A DNA stretch of 64,000 nucleotides from contig JAUCBJ010007352.1 of NCBI GenBank assembly GCA_032718475.1, positions 1 through 64,000 of the forward strand. Direction: 5' to 3'. Made by a program: the position numbers and the translations under genes. Of this stretch, positions 22,071 to 32,713 are shown piece by piece. The notes below the pieces were generated by a model that searched no databases, was not told the origin of the DNA, and saw nothing but the letters and a program-made list of their open reading frames with translations. Position 1 is the stretch's first letter. Every line of letters starts with the position of its first letter. The DNA is from Nemertoderma westbladi. Its lineage: Eukaryota; Xenacoelomorpha; Nemertodermatida; Nemertodermatidae.

Positions 22071-24425
22071 TACTACTACTACTATGATCGGCATGCTGCA
22101 TTGCAGCTGCATTTTTAAGAATGCTGTGCCGGCTTGTCAACAAAATTGCACCGCCACAACTCCCTATCACCCATGACATTTGCTAGATCATCCGCATCTT
22201 TAAGGCCAGTGTCCTTTAAGATGCGTCTCAAGAAAGTCATGGGCTGTCCACCATGCTTATTCACTCCATGAGGCTGCCAAAGTACAAGATTATGCACTGG
22301 CTGGTCCTCACGGCGAAAGCAATGTCCTGCAAAGCGGAGGCGATTTTGTTCTAGTGTCAAGCTTGGGGGAACCAATGAGACACCTCCAATGTTATATAGT
22401 GTCTGGTTGGAGATGTGTGCATTGTACTTGACACAATGAACCCGGCGTAGCATTCTTGTGAATGTGCCATCCAGAGATTTGGTGTCCTCAGCAGTTAGAG
22501 CCCAGCATGGACTCCCGTAGAGGAGTACTGGAACTACTGCTGCTCTAAATAATCGGACCTTAAGTTTCCGATTGATTCTCGGTGACTTCCAAATCCTGGA
22601 AAGCCTATTCAAGGCTGCCCATGCCTTTCCCTTACGTATTCGAAGGTCCTCACCTGACTTCCGGATCCATGATCCCAGGTAACAGAAGTCGTCCACATGC
22701 TCAAGCATACCATCCTTTGAGCTTATGCTCATCCGATCAGAGACTTGCTGAGGACTTTCAAAGTTAACTGTCAGAATTTTGGTCTTTCTGGAGTTAATAA
22801 AAAGACCAACTCTGCAGCATGTTCTAATGAGCTGAGGAGCCATTGGGCTCCCTCTAATGATTCTGATAGTACTCCTAAGTCATCAGCAAAGTCTAGATCA
22901 GTTAGGTACTTGGCAGGATTTCCTCGACTTCTGGAGCCAGTAGGTGGAGTTATCATCACCCCATCATCATTATAATGATCTAAGGACATGCGTAGAACAT
23001 AATCAACCACAATAATGAACAAGAATGGTGCAAGTGTGTCTCCTTGGAGGACGCCCCATAACACTTCAAATGGTTCTGTGTCACCGTCAACAGTAGACAC
23101 AAATGTTGTCGAACCATCGTATACTGATCTGATTGCTGCAATAATTTCATCAGGAATCCCATATAATGAAAGTATGCTGAACATACGTGAGCGAGAGACT
23201 GAATCAAAGGCCTTGAAGAAGTCAACAAAGATAACAGCCAGATGCCTGTCTTTCTTTTTTGATAACTCTTCAATTATCCTTCTAAGTGCCAAAATGGGCT
23301 CCATGGTCCCACGACCTTTACGGAACCCATTCTGATTTCCACGGAGCAGTCTCTCAATGGGATCCCTGATGCGATTTAATAGAATCCTATTGTATAGCTT
23401 TGCAGCAATCGAGATCAATGAGATTCCCCGAAAAGAACCATAGAGTGTTAGGTTGCCCTTCTTGGGAACTGGCACCAACTTATTTGTTTTCATTTCTTGT
23501 GGGACTCTTGTTGTTCGGTACATGTCTACTATGATGGGATAGATGAGCTTTAAACACTCAGGTATTTTAAAGACCTCAGGGGGAACACCATCTACTCCAC
23601 TGGCACGATTGGTCTTAATGCTCTTTGCAGCAGCCTTCACTTCTGCAAAGGAGATATCGCCAATGGGAATATCTGGGAGTACAGACTCAGACACTTTTAC
23701 TTCAATAAAGTTATCAGGCAATACTCTGTCATTATTGAGGAGCTTTTCAAAGTGGGCTTTCCAACCATTGAGGCGATCGGCTGGTGATTCAGCCTTAACC
23801 TTGGTGGTTGGTTGGCTTTTCCGCCCAGTAAGCAGATTGATCGATTTCCATGCCTGGTATGATTGCCTGCTGTCGTCAGCATCATTGATGGCATCAACCT
23901 GTTGGTTTATTAGCTCCTGTAGATTAGCAGAGTACTGCCTGTTCAGGGACCTAGATGCAGCCTTAACTGCATTCTTGGCCGCTGTAGTCTGTTTGAGTCG
24001 GGACTCTTTCTGCGCCTTATGAAGGTCATTTCGGCACTTCTGAATTTTGTTGTCAGTCCAGGGGGCCCTTTTCCTGTTTCGAGGGTATACAGGAACTGTT
24101 TCTGCAGCTGCTAACTTAACTGCTTCTGTAAAGGCAGTATAGCCCTCACAGTGATCTGCCGCCTCAGAGGCAAGAGCCTCATACCTGTTGCTCAGCTGTA
24201 GTGTGAAGCTGGATCTCACACTTGGCTGTTGCAACAGAGAGGACCAGTCATGCCGCGGCAAGGCAGATTTCGTTGTTCTGCTAGCACGCAGACTAAGTCT
24301 TACCTTGGCCACAATAAGGCGGTGATCACTGGAGAAGGGTCGAAGTGTAAATGCATTACAGTCTTGTATAGAGCTCCTGTATTTCCTACGAAACAGAATA
24401 TGGTCTATCTGGGACTTGTGACCAC
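22071..24425 (-). mobile_element. LINE B copy 1, inserted in the Harbinger element
   Basis: 5'-truncated inside the endonuclease. The 3' end is at the left, with a (TAG)n tail (22071-22084 on the plus strand as TACTAC). The 11-bp word TGGATAGCAAC lies at 22060-22070 and again at 24426-24436, a convincing target-site duplication. This proves insertion as a separate event after the Harbinger element was in place. Confidence 0.85.
22115..24425 (-). pseudogene. LINE B copy 1 endonuclease-RT (one frameshift)
   Basis: Two overlapping minus-strand frames, about 550 codons (24425 down to 22771) then 242 codons (22843-22115). The first begins within the endonuclease (GHKSQIDHILF, SSDHRLIVAKVRLSLR) and runs through the linker into the RT (RGISLISIAAKLYNR, VDFFKAFDSVSR, GVLQGDTLAPFLF, LDFADDLGVL). 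A 4-bp deletion near 22812, seen by comparison with copy 2 (GCTTCTAGTG present there), shifts the frame; the second ORF continues GLFINSRKTKI, YLGSWIRKSGED and the C-terminal RLRFAGHCFRRED. The few residues at the extreme N-terminus derive from the flanking DNA. The FADD catalytic residues are intact. Confidence 0.85.
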
Positions 24426-24436
24426 TGGATAGCAAC

Positions 24437-25154
24437 ACTAAGCTTATTATTATGGTTTTTATACAGTATCTGTTGCACTTTAGTTAGAGGCATACTACTG
24501 TCGTTATAAAGCATATATCTGCATACAATATATTAATAAATCGAGCAATTAGGGTTGTACAGTAGTTCCACCCATGGTTTGGTTACATTTTGTGCCCATA
24601 CGTAGTTGAGTATTCATCCTCCGAGAATGACGCGCGTTGCCGCCAATTGCCACCTTCCGCGACATTTAGGATAATTAAAACTAAATAAATTCTGATTCAA
24701 AATTTTGAGTTAGAACTTACCACAAAATCCATATCTCTAAGCTTTTTTGTTTACTTTATTTAATTATCGAGATATAACATTGAAGTAAAGGTGCGTTCAC
24801 ATAACATATGTGCATGTAAGGACACGTTCGTCGGGCCTTCGAGGTACAGTCATAGGTTCCTTACAAATTAAAATTGTTCAATTCTACTGTATCATAAAAT
24901 CGGCATTTAAGAACTTTAACCAAACCGCTAATAAATCAAAGAAAGGGGGACAGTTCCTCACTCTTTTTTTAAATCTCAACCCCAAAACAAAAGCACACAG
25001 GGTACCAGTACACGATATTGATGATAGTTGATACAGCAATTAACACAACATTTAATTCAAAAATTAACTGATTATATTTTAGCTTTTGGAAAGCCACACA
25101 TAAATTACAGTATACTGTAGGCCTACTTAGAATATTTCGAAACTAGCCAAATAT
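24437..25154. other. Harbinger interior, non-coding
   Basis: Original internal Harbinger sequence plus a dispersed repeat at 24818-25012. No frame of interest; the N-terminal part of the transposase gene would be expected downstream but is lost. Confidence 0.5.
24818..25012 (+). repeat. Dispersed repeat family, copy 1
   Basis: Starts AGGACACGTTCGTCGGGCC and continues through AAACCGCTAATAA to AAAGCACACAGGGTA. A diverged copy in the same orientation lies at 38933-39160. Function and class unknown; a short non-coding transposon is likely. Confidence 0.55.
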
Positions 25155-25390
25155 TAACACACAATGTCTGATGACTTATTTCTAGTACGGTCCCCCCAGA
25201 ACTATGCTCCCCAAAAGAAACTCCAGTAGAAATTTAGCTACCAATACCATTAAAGGATGCAAGGCAGAGATACTCATGGCTTGTAGTCCCTTTAGACGCA
25301 AAATGCCCTTGCCCCAATGTGGGGATCGAATCAACGACCTCTGGAGAGACGTGAATTAAATGTAACTACTACGCGAGAATGGAACTGAAA
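25155..25390 (-). mobile_element. tRNA-derived SINE, minus-strand copy
   Basis: The reverse complement matches the SINE at 32714-32993 over its whole body: an A-box-like GCGTAGTAGTTACA, a B box GATTCGATCCC, the central CTCTGCCTTGCATCCTTTA word and the 3' part GTTCTGGGGGGACCG. The 3' tail is missing or truncated at the left end. It lies inside the Harbinger element, upstream of the transposase relic. Confidence 0.75.
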
Positions 25391-25510
25391 AATTTTACAG
25401 ATACGTGTTGTCTGCGAACACATAGTCGCGGTCGGGTCGGGTCAGGTCAGTCAGATACGGAATATCCGGGATAATATGTTTAGAATTTCTAATTCAGCAA
25501 TGCTCATATC

Positions 25511-25655
25511 ATGCTTGAGTGTAGCATGAGGGACGTATCATCTGAAAAGAGGGTTGTTAAGAAGTTACTAGAATGTGGTAAATCATTAATGTATATTAAG
25601 AAAAGCAATGGACCTAGAATTGATCCCTTAGGTACTCCACAGGCGTTGATGAATT
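25511..25655 (+). pseudogene. Possible LINE 3'-region fragment
   Basis: The open frame reads [21 protein letters not shown], a phrase that I associate with translated 3' parts of animal LINEs. It is fused directly to the start of the surviving transposase sequence and may have replaced its N-terminus. Low confidence because no RT motif is present. Confidence 0.3.
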
Positions 25656-25675
25656 ATTTCCTGGTGTTGTGGGTT

Positions 25676-26248
25676 GTGTCGCCGTCGAGGGCAAACGAAC
25701 CTGACTTTGTTAATAGAAATAATTACCACTCAATCAATGTACAGGTGATATGTGATTCCAAAAATAAATTTGAGAATCTGGTCGCTGATTGGCCAGGATC
25801 AGCTCATGATTCTAGAATACTTAATAACAGTGTAATTGGGCAACCACTCGAGAGTGGCGAAAGGACACCAGGCATTATACAGTATTAGGAGATAGTGGGT
25901 ATGGTTGCAAAACTTGGTTAATGACAACAATTAACGCAACCAAATACAATTTCGGAGAGGCACTATAATTATAAGTTGATGAGCACTCGCTCCATGATAG
26001 AACGGTCATTTGGAATTTGGAAGCGAAGGTTCCCCGTATTGCACAACGAAATACGTCTTGATCCAATTCGAGCATGTCGTGTTATAGGAGGGTTACACAA
26101 CATTGCCATAGACAGGGCAAATTCAGACATATTCCACGAATTACCAGACATCCCTTCGACAGTTCCCTTCGACATGAATGTAGCCTATGAAGGTCCGGAA
26201 AATGGTTTCACATACCGGAAACACATCATCCAACAGTATTTCTCTTAA
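25676..26248 (+). pseudogene. PIF/Harbinger transposase relic (HARBI1-like)
   Basis: The first frame (to 25888) reads RANEPDFVNRNNYHSINVQVICD and WPGSAHDSRI, the block after the first catalytic Asp in Harbinger transposases. The next frame reads LGDSGYGCKTWLMT (25885-25925), holding the second Asp. A third (25976-26248) reads STRSMIERSFGIWKRRFPVL, holding the catalytic Glu, and runs to the C-terminal stop. The first Asp motif (IDGTH) is gone, removed at the junction with the preceding LINE-like fragment, and two frameshifts divide the rest. The enzyme cuts element ends and integrates with 3-bp duplications, normally together with the Myb-like partner encoded convergently at 26634-27396. Confidence 0.75.
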
Positions 26249-26633
26249 TCCAAACATACAGTTCCATAACTAATGTATATCTACATACCAATGTGTAAAG
26301 TAGTGATTCACTGTGTTGTAAAGTAAATCTTACATCATACTTCATACAATTCAAATAAACTAAATTAATAAACTGAAAAATGAAAATAAACTACTAGGAA
26401 ATAGCCCATACTATAAGATATTAGTATTAATATACTTAGTATTACAGCTTAGCTGCTTAGTATTAATTGGTCATATATCTAATATACTTATTACAATAAT
26501 ACTAAAATTAATAAACGCTCCTTTTTCCTTTATCTCCTTCTCCTAAATGCATTGCGATTCTGAAAAAGTTCCGTCTCAATTCCCAATTAAAGAATTGGTA
26601 TCTAATGTTAGAAAGAAATCAGAAGGGGCAAAA
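26249..26633. other. Spacer between the convergent Harbinger genes
   Basis: AT-rich with multiple AATAAA words near 26355-26385, suitable as polyadenylation signals for the transposase transcript. Nothing else seen. Confidence 0.4.
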
Positions 26634-27396
26634 TCATTTCTTTTTAGCTGACCTTCCAATGTCAGAAAGCTCGTGGTCCATTCGAGCTACTCTTTTGGCA
26701 AGATCAGCGCGTTGCTCTTTAATTAATTCTCAATTCTCGACTATCAACAACAGTTGATTCTCAAGTACTTTTTTTTGAAGAAGTAATATTTCATGCGACA
26801 GTTTCATTGGCTTGCGCTTACGGACGCCGGTAATACCGGTACCGTTGGATGTGCTTGGGCAATTACCGGTATTCGATTCCATTACGCCTACACTAGTCCC
26901 ACTGGATGGAGGACCCAATTCACGTTCATTATCAATTGGTTCTTCGACTGCGCTGTTGTTCGTACCGTCCTCACAAGCTTGGTATATAATGGATGTAGGA
27001 GCCGTAGACTGGGTCTCTACCCCAGAATTAAGACCCAGTAACGCAGCACCGCTGTCTCCATACAGTATATCGTACATTTTACTGATAAAAGGTTCAGGGT
27101 CCTGTGCTTTGGGCCCACCGCCAGTTTTACATTTCCGTAATTCATTGCAATACTTTCGTGTACTGTCACGTTAGAAATTTTTTCTGTACATCGTCTACTG
27201 TTCTTCGAATATCAGGAACAGTAGCATCAAATTCAACAACTACTTTACCCCATGCTACATTCTTATCGGAAAAAGTCAATGATGCTGAAAAACTCTCAAC
27301 AATCACCTTGTGGTACTGCTCGTAGACATCCACTAGGGAGCAACAATCTTCCCGAGTCCAATTCGCTGACCGAGGTTTACGCTGATGTTTACTCAT
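26634..27396 (-). pseudogene. Harbinger Myb/SANT-like DNA-binding protein relic
   Basis: The ATG at 27396 opens MSKHQRKPRSANWTREDC, a Myb/SANT-like domain with the conserved W and a tryptophan-spaced helix pattern (NVAWGKVVVEF, RRTVDDVQKKF). One base is missing or extra near 27170; in the shifted frame the text continues STRKYCNELRKCKTGGGP and DPEPFISKMYDILYGDSG, then a Ser/Thr-rich linker. The C-terminus is a coiled coil (KLSHEILLLQKKVLENQLLL). A TGA at 26730-26732 interrupts it; 31 more codons (ELIKEQRADLAKRVARMDHE in part) follow to the natural stop at 26634. In this superfamily the Myb-like partner brings the transposase to the nucleus and to the element ends. Two disabling mutations: non-functional. 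Confidence 0.7.
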
Positions 27397-27649
27397 CTTG
27401 CTTGCAATCTTGTTTAAACTATTAAATTTAGAAACAGTAACCGTACCTAGCATCAAACAGTTTACAGTAAAAATTTTAACTACATGTAATTTTTCAATAG
27501 TTAAACTTAATCTTAAATTGGTTATTACGGACAGACACAGCCCCAATAACTGTACTTTGTACTGCAATAGGAAATATGACCAATCTGCTGTACCGGTGAA
27601 CTATTGACCAACTGTACAAGGTACCTCTAACTACCGGTACCTACACAGT

Positions 27650-28979
27650 TGAAATACAATACAATAGAATTCTATTAAATCGCATCAGGGATCCCATTGA
27701 GAGACTGCTACGTGGAAATCAGAATGGGTTCCGTAAAGGTCGTGGGACCATGGAGCCCATTTTGGCACTTAGAAGGATAATTGAAGAGTTATCAAAAAAG
27801 AAAGACAGGCATCTGGCTGTTATCTTTGTTGACTTCTTCAAGGCCTTTGATTCAGTCTCTCGCTCACGTATGTTCAGCATACTTTCATTATATGGGATTC
27901 CTGATGAAATTATTGCAGCAATCAGATCAGTATACGATGGTTCGACAACATTTGTGTCTACTGTTGATGGTGACACAGAACCATTTGAAGTGTTATGGGG
28001 CGTCCTCCAAGGAGACACACTTGCACCATTCTTGTTCATTATTGTGGTTGACTATGTTCTACGCATGTCCTTAGATCATCATAATGATGATGGGGTGATG
28101 ATAACTCCACCTACTGGCTCCAGAAGTCGAGGAAATCCTGCCAAGTACCTAACTGATCTAGACTTTGCTGATGACTTAGGAGTACTCTCAGAATCATTAG
28201 AGGGAGCCCAGCGGCTCCTCAGCTCATTAGAACATGCTGCTTCTAGTGTTGGTCTTTTTATTAACTCCAGAAAGACCAAAATTCTGACAGTTAACTTTGA
28301 AAGTCCTCAGCAAGTCTCTGATCGGATGAGCATAAGCTCAAAGGATGGTATGCTTGAGCATGTGGACGACTTCTGTTACCTGGGATCATGGATCCGGAAG
28401 TCAGGTGAGGACCTTCGAATACGTAAGGGAAAGGCATGGGCAGCCTTGAATAGGCTTTCCAGGATTTGGAAGTCACCTAGAATTAATCGGAAACTTAAGG
28501 TCCGATTATTCAGAGCAGCAGTAGTTCCAGTACTCCTCTACGGGAGTCCATGCTGGGCTCTAACTGCTGAGGACACCAAATCTCTGGATGGCACATTTAC
28601 AAGAATGCTACGCCGGGTACATTGTGTCAAGTACAATGCACACATCTCCAACCAGACACTATATAACATTGGAGGTGTCTCATTGAGGTGTCCCAAGCTT
28701 GACACTAGAACAAAATCGCCTCCGCTTTGCAGGACATTGCTTTCGCCGTGAGGACCAGCCAGTGCATAATCTTGTACTTTGGCAGCCTCATGGAGTGAAT
28801 AAGCATGGTGGACAGCCCATGACTTTCTTGAGACGCATCTTAAAGGACACTGGCCTTAAAGATGCGGATGATCTAGCAAATGTCATGGGTGATAGGGAGT
28901 TGTGGCGGTGCAATTTTGTTGACAAGCCGGCACAGCATTCTTAAAAATGCAGCTGCAATGCAGCATGCCGATCCTAGTA
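27650..28979 (+). mobile_element. LINE B copy 2, inserted in the Harbinger element
   Basis: 5'-truncated within the RT domain; the 3' end is GATCC(TAG)2. The 13-bp word GTACCTACACAGT occurs at 27637-27649 and 28980-28992, a target-site duplication. It is almost identical by eye to copy 1 but in opposite orientation. Confidence 0.85.
27666..28944 (+). pseudogene. LINE B copy 2 RT fragment
   Basis: Starts at NRIRDPIERLLRGNQNGFR and covers the RT core: VDFFKAFDSVSR, GVLQGDTLAPFLF, LDFADDLGVL and YLGSWIRKSGED (frame open 27750-28751). A net +1 change near 28686-28697, possibly a micro-duplication of GAGGTGTC, shifts the frame. The C-terminal RLRFAGHCFRRED and DKPAQHS continue in 28699-28944. Unlike copy 1 it has the intact HAASSVGLFINSR segment. 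No endonuclease remains. Confidence 0.85.
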
Positions 28980-29179
28980 GTACCTACACAGTACCTCCAC
29001 TATCGTTCCAATTCTTTCATTTTAATACACAGTAAAGATGGCTATAGCTACAGGATAGTGAGTTGGTTGAGAATGTACAATGCCTATACACTATGCGATT
29101 GGTTTAACAGCTGAAGAAAACCAACCAATCACCCAGAGTAACTATAGCAGCACAATAACTTATGAATGTAAAAATTATA

Positions 29180-29359
29180 GTAAACTTAAGTTTAATGATT
29201 AAACTTAGATAAGTTGAACTTACATAAGTTATTTGAAATAAGTGTTTATGCAACTGACTTAGAGGCTGACTTATGTAAGTTTGACTTATCTATTTAAGGC
29301 GCAAAATTGTTCTACGTTTGACTTAAGTTAAGTTTAAGGGAGTTTTATGCAACCGACCC
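29180..29359 (-). repeat. Harbinger right terminal inverted repeat
   Basis: Ends TTTATGCAACCGACCC at 29359 and contains multiple TAAGTT/GACTTA words and a GCAACTGACTTAG word, mirroring the left terminus. Followed by the CTG duplication. Confidence 0.75.
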
Positions 29360-29362
29360 CTG

Positions 29363-30147
29363 AAATGATTTGGTTTTAAGGCAAAACTTCTCGGGCATGA
29401 TTAATGAAATTTCCTATAGGAACTTTATTTGTACAATACTTCGTCAGCGCATGCGTTAATTTATTAATTTTTTTTTTAATTTCTTTTCAGTCCGGTCTCC
29501 TCTGGCATGAATTTATGCCAAAAGAGTAAAATTGTAGACAGTATTTTCACTGCGAAATTATCTTTTCTTCTCTGATTACCAAGATGCCAGCCCCTAGGTA
29601 TTTTGGAAGGTTACATACAGTAGTGAGAATTCTTCGTGTGAAGCTGCAAACAAATTGAAAATCAAATGATAAAAATCAAAATAATTCTTCACATATATCT
29701 TTACCATTTCCTTTGAGGAACCAAGCGGAGAGTAATTCCCCATCCCCTTTGCGAATCCCTATGGACAAATCGAAAATTTTATCGCATTGATTGGGTCACA
29801 CCATTCGATGTTATGATCTTGTTAGCATTTGGAGGGCCCTCAATAAATAAGCAAGCAGAATAAGTGATATAATAATTGTCAATAAATATAGTCTTTTATA
29901 ATACAGCCTTACAAAATCTAATCTCTCCTGATGTGCACAAGGGACAGTATTTATTTAGAATGTGCGTTTTCGTCAATTTATTATAATTTCTTAACGTCTA
30001 TTGCCCCTACAGAAGGGATGAAAATTTTTTTTAATGGTTTGATTAATATAATTGAATGAGACGATTATAATTTGAATGATTAAGACTTATATAATTTATT
30101 GTTGTGCGTAACTCTATTTGTATTTATATCAAGCAGGAATTTCTTTA
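29363..30147. other. Non-coding AT-rich spacer
   Basis: No gene, RNA or repeat recognised. Confidence 0.4.
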
Positions 30148-30300
30148 AGGCCATGATACACCACAGGAGCGGCGAGCGGCAGCGGCGAGCGGCCGAGGCA
30201 AGCGGCCACTTTTTGAAAATAGAACACATTATTTTCTATGGGTGATGATACACCACAAATGGCTGCTGCCGCTCGCCGCTCCTGTGGTGTATCATGGCCT
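30148..30300. mobile_element. Harbinger-type MITE with TTA duplication
   Basis: Terminal inverted repeats of about 36 bp start AGGCCATGATACACCACAGG and are essentially perfect, including GC-rich subterminal CGGCGAGCGG words. Flanked by TTA at 30145-30147 and 30301-30303, the TWA target duplication typical of PIF/Harbinger. Length 153 bp and no coding capacity. An internal GATGATACACCACAAATGG word is a further partial copy of the end. Confidence 0.8.
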
Positions 30301-30303
30301 TTA

Positions 30304-31201
30304 GTCCCCCACAGAAAAAAACAGCATGTTAGTAGCAGTGGCAGTAATACCGTATTTATCATGATACTGCAGGTATTTTCAAAACACATTGCTACATCAT
30401 TGTATACGTAGTGTGGGATATAGCGTATAGCGGGATTATTCAGCGCAATCGAATAAGTTAATTTCTATATTAAGTAGGATTGGTGATATAGGAAACTGCC
30501 TGTTGTACCCTAGGGGTTAATTTTTACAATTCACGAGTGTATAAAAACACTAAAAAACATTTAGTAAATTCATTTTCTTAAAGGCTGACCTGACCAACTA
30601 ATCCAGAAATATAATTGTACATAACACATACAGTAAAGTACATAACTTAAACCACTGGGGTTGTTAACAATTAAGCTCTCTGGGGACATTGTGACGTAAC
30701 TACTAAATGCGGTGAAATTTCATATTTAGACTAATTTGGCAATGAAGATTACGAATTTCCAGTCAGAACCCAGTTCGCGAGAGGTCCCCAGAACGTGGGT
30801 ATTCTATGGCACTTAAGGCCACGGTATGTAGCTTTAACCAGTGCATACACACAGATATAAGGAAACCGGCCCTAAAATAATTTTATTATACATAATGTAT
30901 ATTTAATATAACTTTTGTATGAAAACATAATAATACAATTCCTAAACCAGTAATGTTGATATAGAGATTATATACAATAATAATATTAGCTGAAAAGTAG
31001 TAGTACTACACCCTACTGTTTCAAATCCACTCTATACAAAAATGAATCATATTTAGGCTTCCTTGTCCCTGTGTAGGTACGCCTACATCTTTAATTAGTT
31101 AGAAATGTTGTATTCTTTATTCAGCTTAGATAACCGAAATTTTGAATTAGCTACATTTTAGTATTTGAAACAGTAGAGTTCAGTACTAATCTGTTACTGT
31201 A
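30304..31201. other. Non-coding AT-rich spacer
   Basis: No feature recognised. Confidence 0.4.
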
Positions 31202-31568
31202 TAGTCTACCTGCCAACTCCCGAAAATTAAGTTTAGATGGCATTTTTTGTTAATGGTTGGCATCCACCTTATTTTTGTACTTCAAGACATGGCGAATCCG
31301 GCTAGGCCGGATGCCACCTTTGCATTTTTGATTTAATGCCCTTTTTTGGACTTCAAAGTTTTTTGCTCAAAAATGGGTTTTTTTCGATTTTAGGATATAA
31401 GTTCATGGTGAATGTTAGTGAATCTCGTCTATCGTGTATAAATTAAAAGTTAATCAAAATGCATCAATGTTGTCCTGCAACTGTTATAAACACTTGGTAA
31501 AGAAAATTTCCGAAATTCCCTTGCAGTCCGCCAACCCCGGCCCGAGTAACCGCCATAGCAACAGATTT
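31202..31568 (-). repeat. Repeat R1, inverted copy 1
   Basis: Begins AGTCTACCTGCCAACTCCCG and ends in a CCATAGCAACAGATTT word. Inverted, moderately diverged copy of 34677-35052. About 370 bp, no coding frame. Probably a non-autonomous transposon. Confidence 0.65.
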
Positions 31569-32512
31569 ATGAAATTTAAATTATTAATTTCTCTGTCTCA
31601 CCTTTCCTTTTCCTGAGAAAATCAACAAACAGTTTTAAAAATTAAAAAACCCATCACACAACTTAAATAACATCTTGGGAACACATCAAGGGCAATATAA
31701 AATCAAATAGCGTTTAATGTCGCAGACACAGGCCCATTATTTGGACCAGAGTAATTTACACAAGTATCAAAATATTAAGTTTAAGTGGAGAATTTGTGTA
31801 ACTTTACTCAACTATTTGCTCCCATTTATTTGTAATTCAATCAGTATTTGTAATTATTTGAAGATACAGCTCAGTAGCATCGTGATACTTCCCGTAATAT
31901 TGTACACATTCGTGTGACATTTACAGTCCACGTTACCATAGCAACAGACCAAGTACGACAGTTTAATAAGAATTTAATTTACAGAGGAACTATAATGCAG
32001 TTTTCCCTAGTTTAACTTACCAGAGTTTTGAGAGATTAAATGCGACACACGTCGCATAGCTACAACCTTCGACTGTTAGTCAACATCCTATCGTGACTTG
32101 TGGAATATTGTTTAATACAAATATGAATTTTAAGTTATCACCGGTGTTCATTGAGGAGACCTACAGTTAATAGTTAACTCAATCTAAATGCTGCTGAGAT
32201 ATTAGTTTTGCAACAGGCAGGTACATCACACTATGCACCGTCAAGACAGGGAGGCGGGGGGGGGGGGGGGGGGGGTGGGGGGAAATCCCATTTCGTCGAA
32301 CTAAAATTTTGGGAATTTCTTTTTAGGGAAAGGAGCAGTTTACAGTGGCATATTCTTTGAACCAAACCAATAAACGAATCTCAACAGAACAGATTGAAGT
32401 TTAATTTTTGAGAGTAATCGGGTGCTATCCCCTGGACAGTTATCAATTTTGATTGCGTCGAAACTATCACTTGGATTTGCCTATTATTATTATTATGACT
32501 TGATAGAAATGA
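31569..32512. other. Non-coding spacer with a poly-G tract
   Basis: AT-rich; the only notable structure is the G run at 32256-32282. Confidence 0.4.
32256..32282 (+). repeat. Poly-G tract
   Basis: Twenty G, one T, then six G. Confidence 0.9.
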
Positions 32513-32705
32513 ATGGTGACGAAAATATTCCTACTCTTGAAAGGAAAACTTGCCCTTTGTCAAAAGGCATGCATAGTATGTGGAGCAAAGAAAGATGAGG
32601 TGGGAAATTTCTACCACAATCTACAAGAAGCTACTGATGGAGTGGATCAGCATGCATTCTTAATTTGCCTGAGTGACTTTAATGCAAGTCTACATACATC
32701 ACTCA
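32513..32705 (+). pseudogene. LINE endonuclease fragment
   Basis: The frame reads FYHNLQEATDGVDQHAFLI followed by DFNASL, an APE endonuclease core of the LINE A/B type (GDxNA motif). It is cut off where the SINE starts, and RT sequence of LINE B resumes after the SINE, so they may be one rearranged copy. Confidence 0.55.
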
Positions 32706-32713
32706 TCTACATT

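Larger units (their letters stand above)
21840..29359. mobile_element. PIF/Harbinger DNA transposon with nested insertions
   Basis: The outermost ends read GGGCCGGTTGCATAAA at 21840 and its near-exact complement TTTATGCAACCGACCC ending 29359. They are flanked by the 3-bp duplication CTG at 21837-21839 and 29360-29362; CWG or TWA is the known target duplication of this superfamily. Inside are a Harbinger-type DDE transposase relic (+) and a Myb/SANT-like relic (-), convergent, as expected for an autonomous element. Two LINE B copies and a SINE were inserted later. Subtracting the two LINEs leaves about 3.8 kb, a normal Harbinger length. All its genes are broken, so it cannot transpose by itself. 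Confidence 0.8.
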
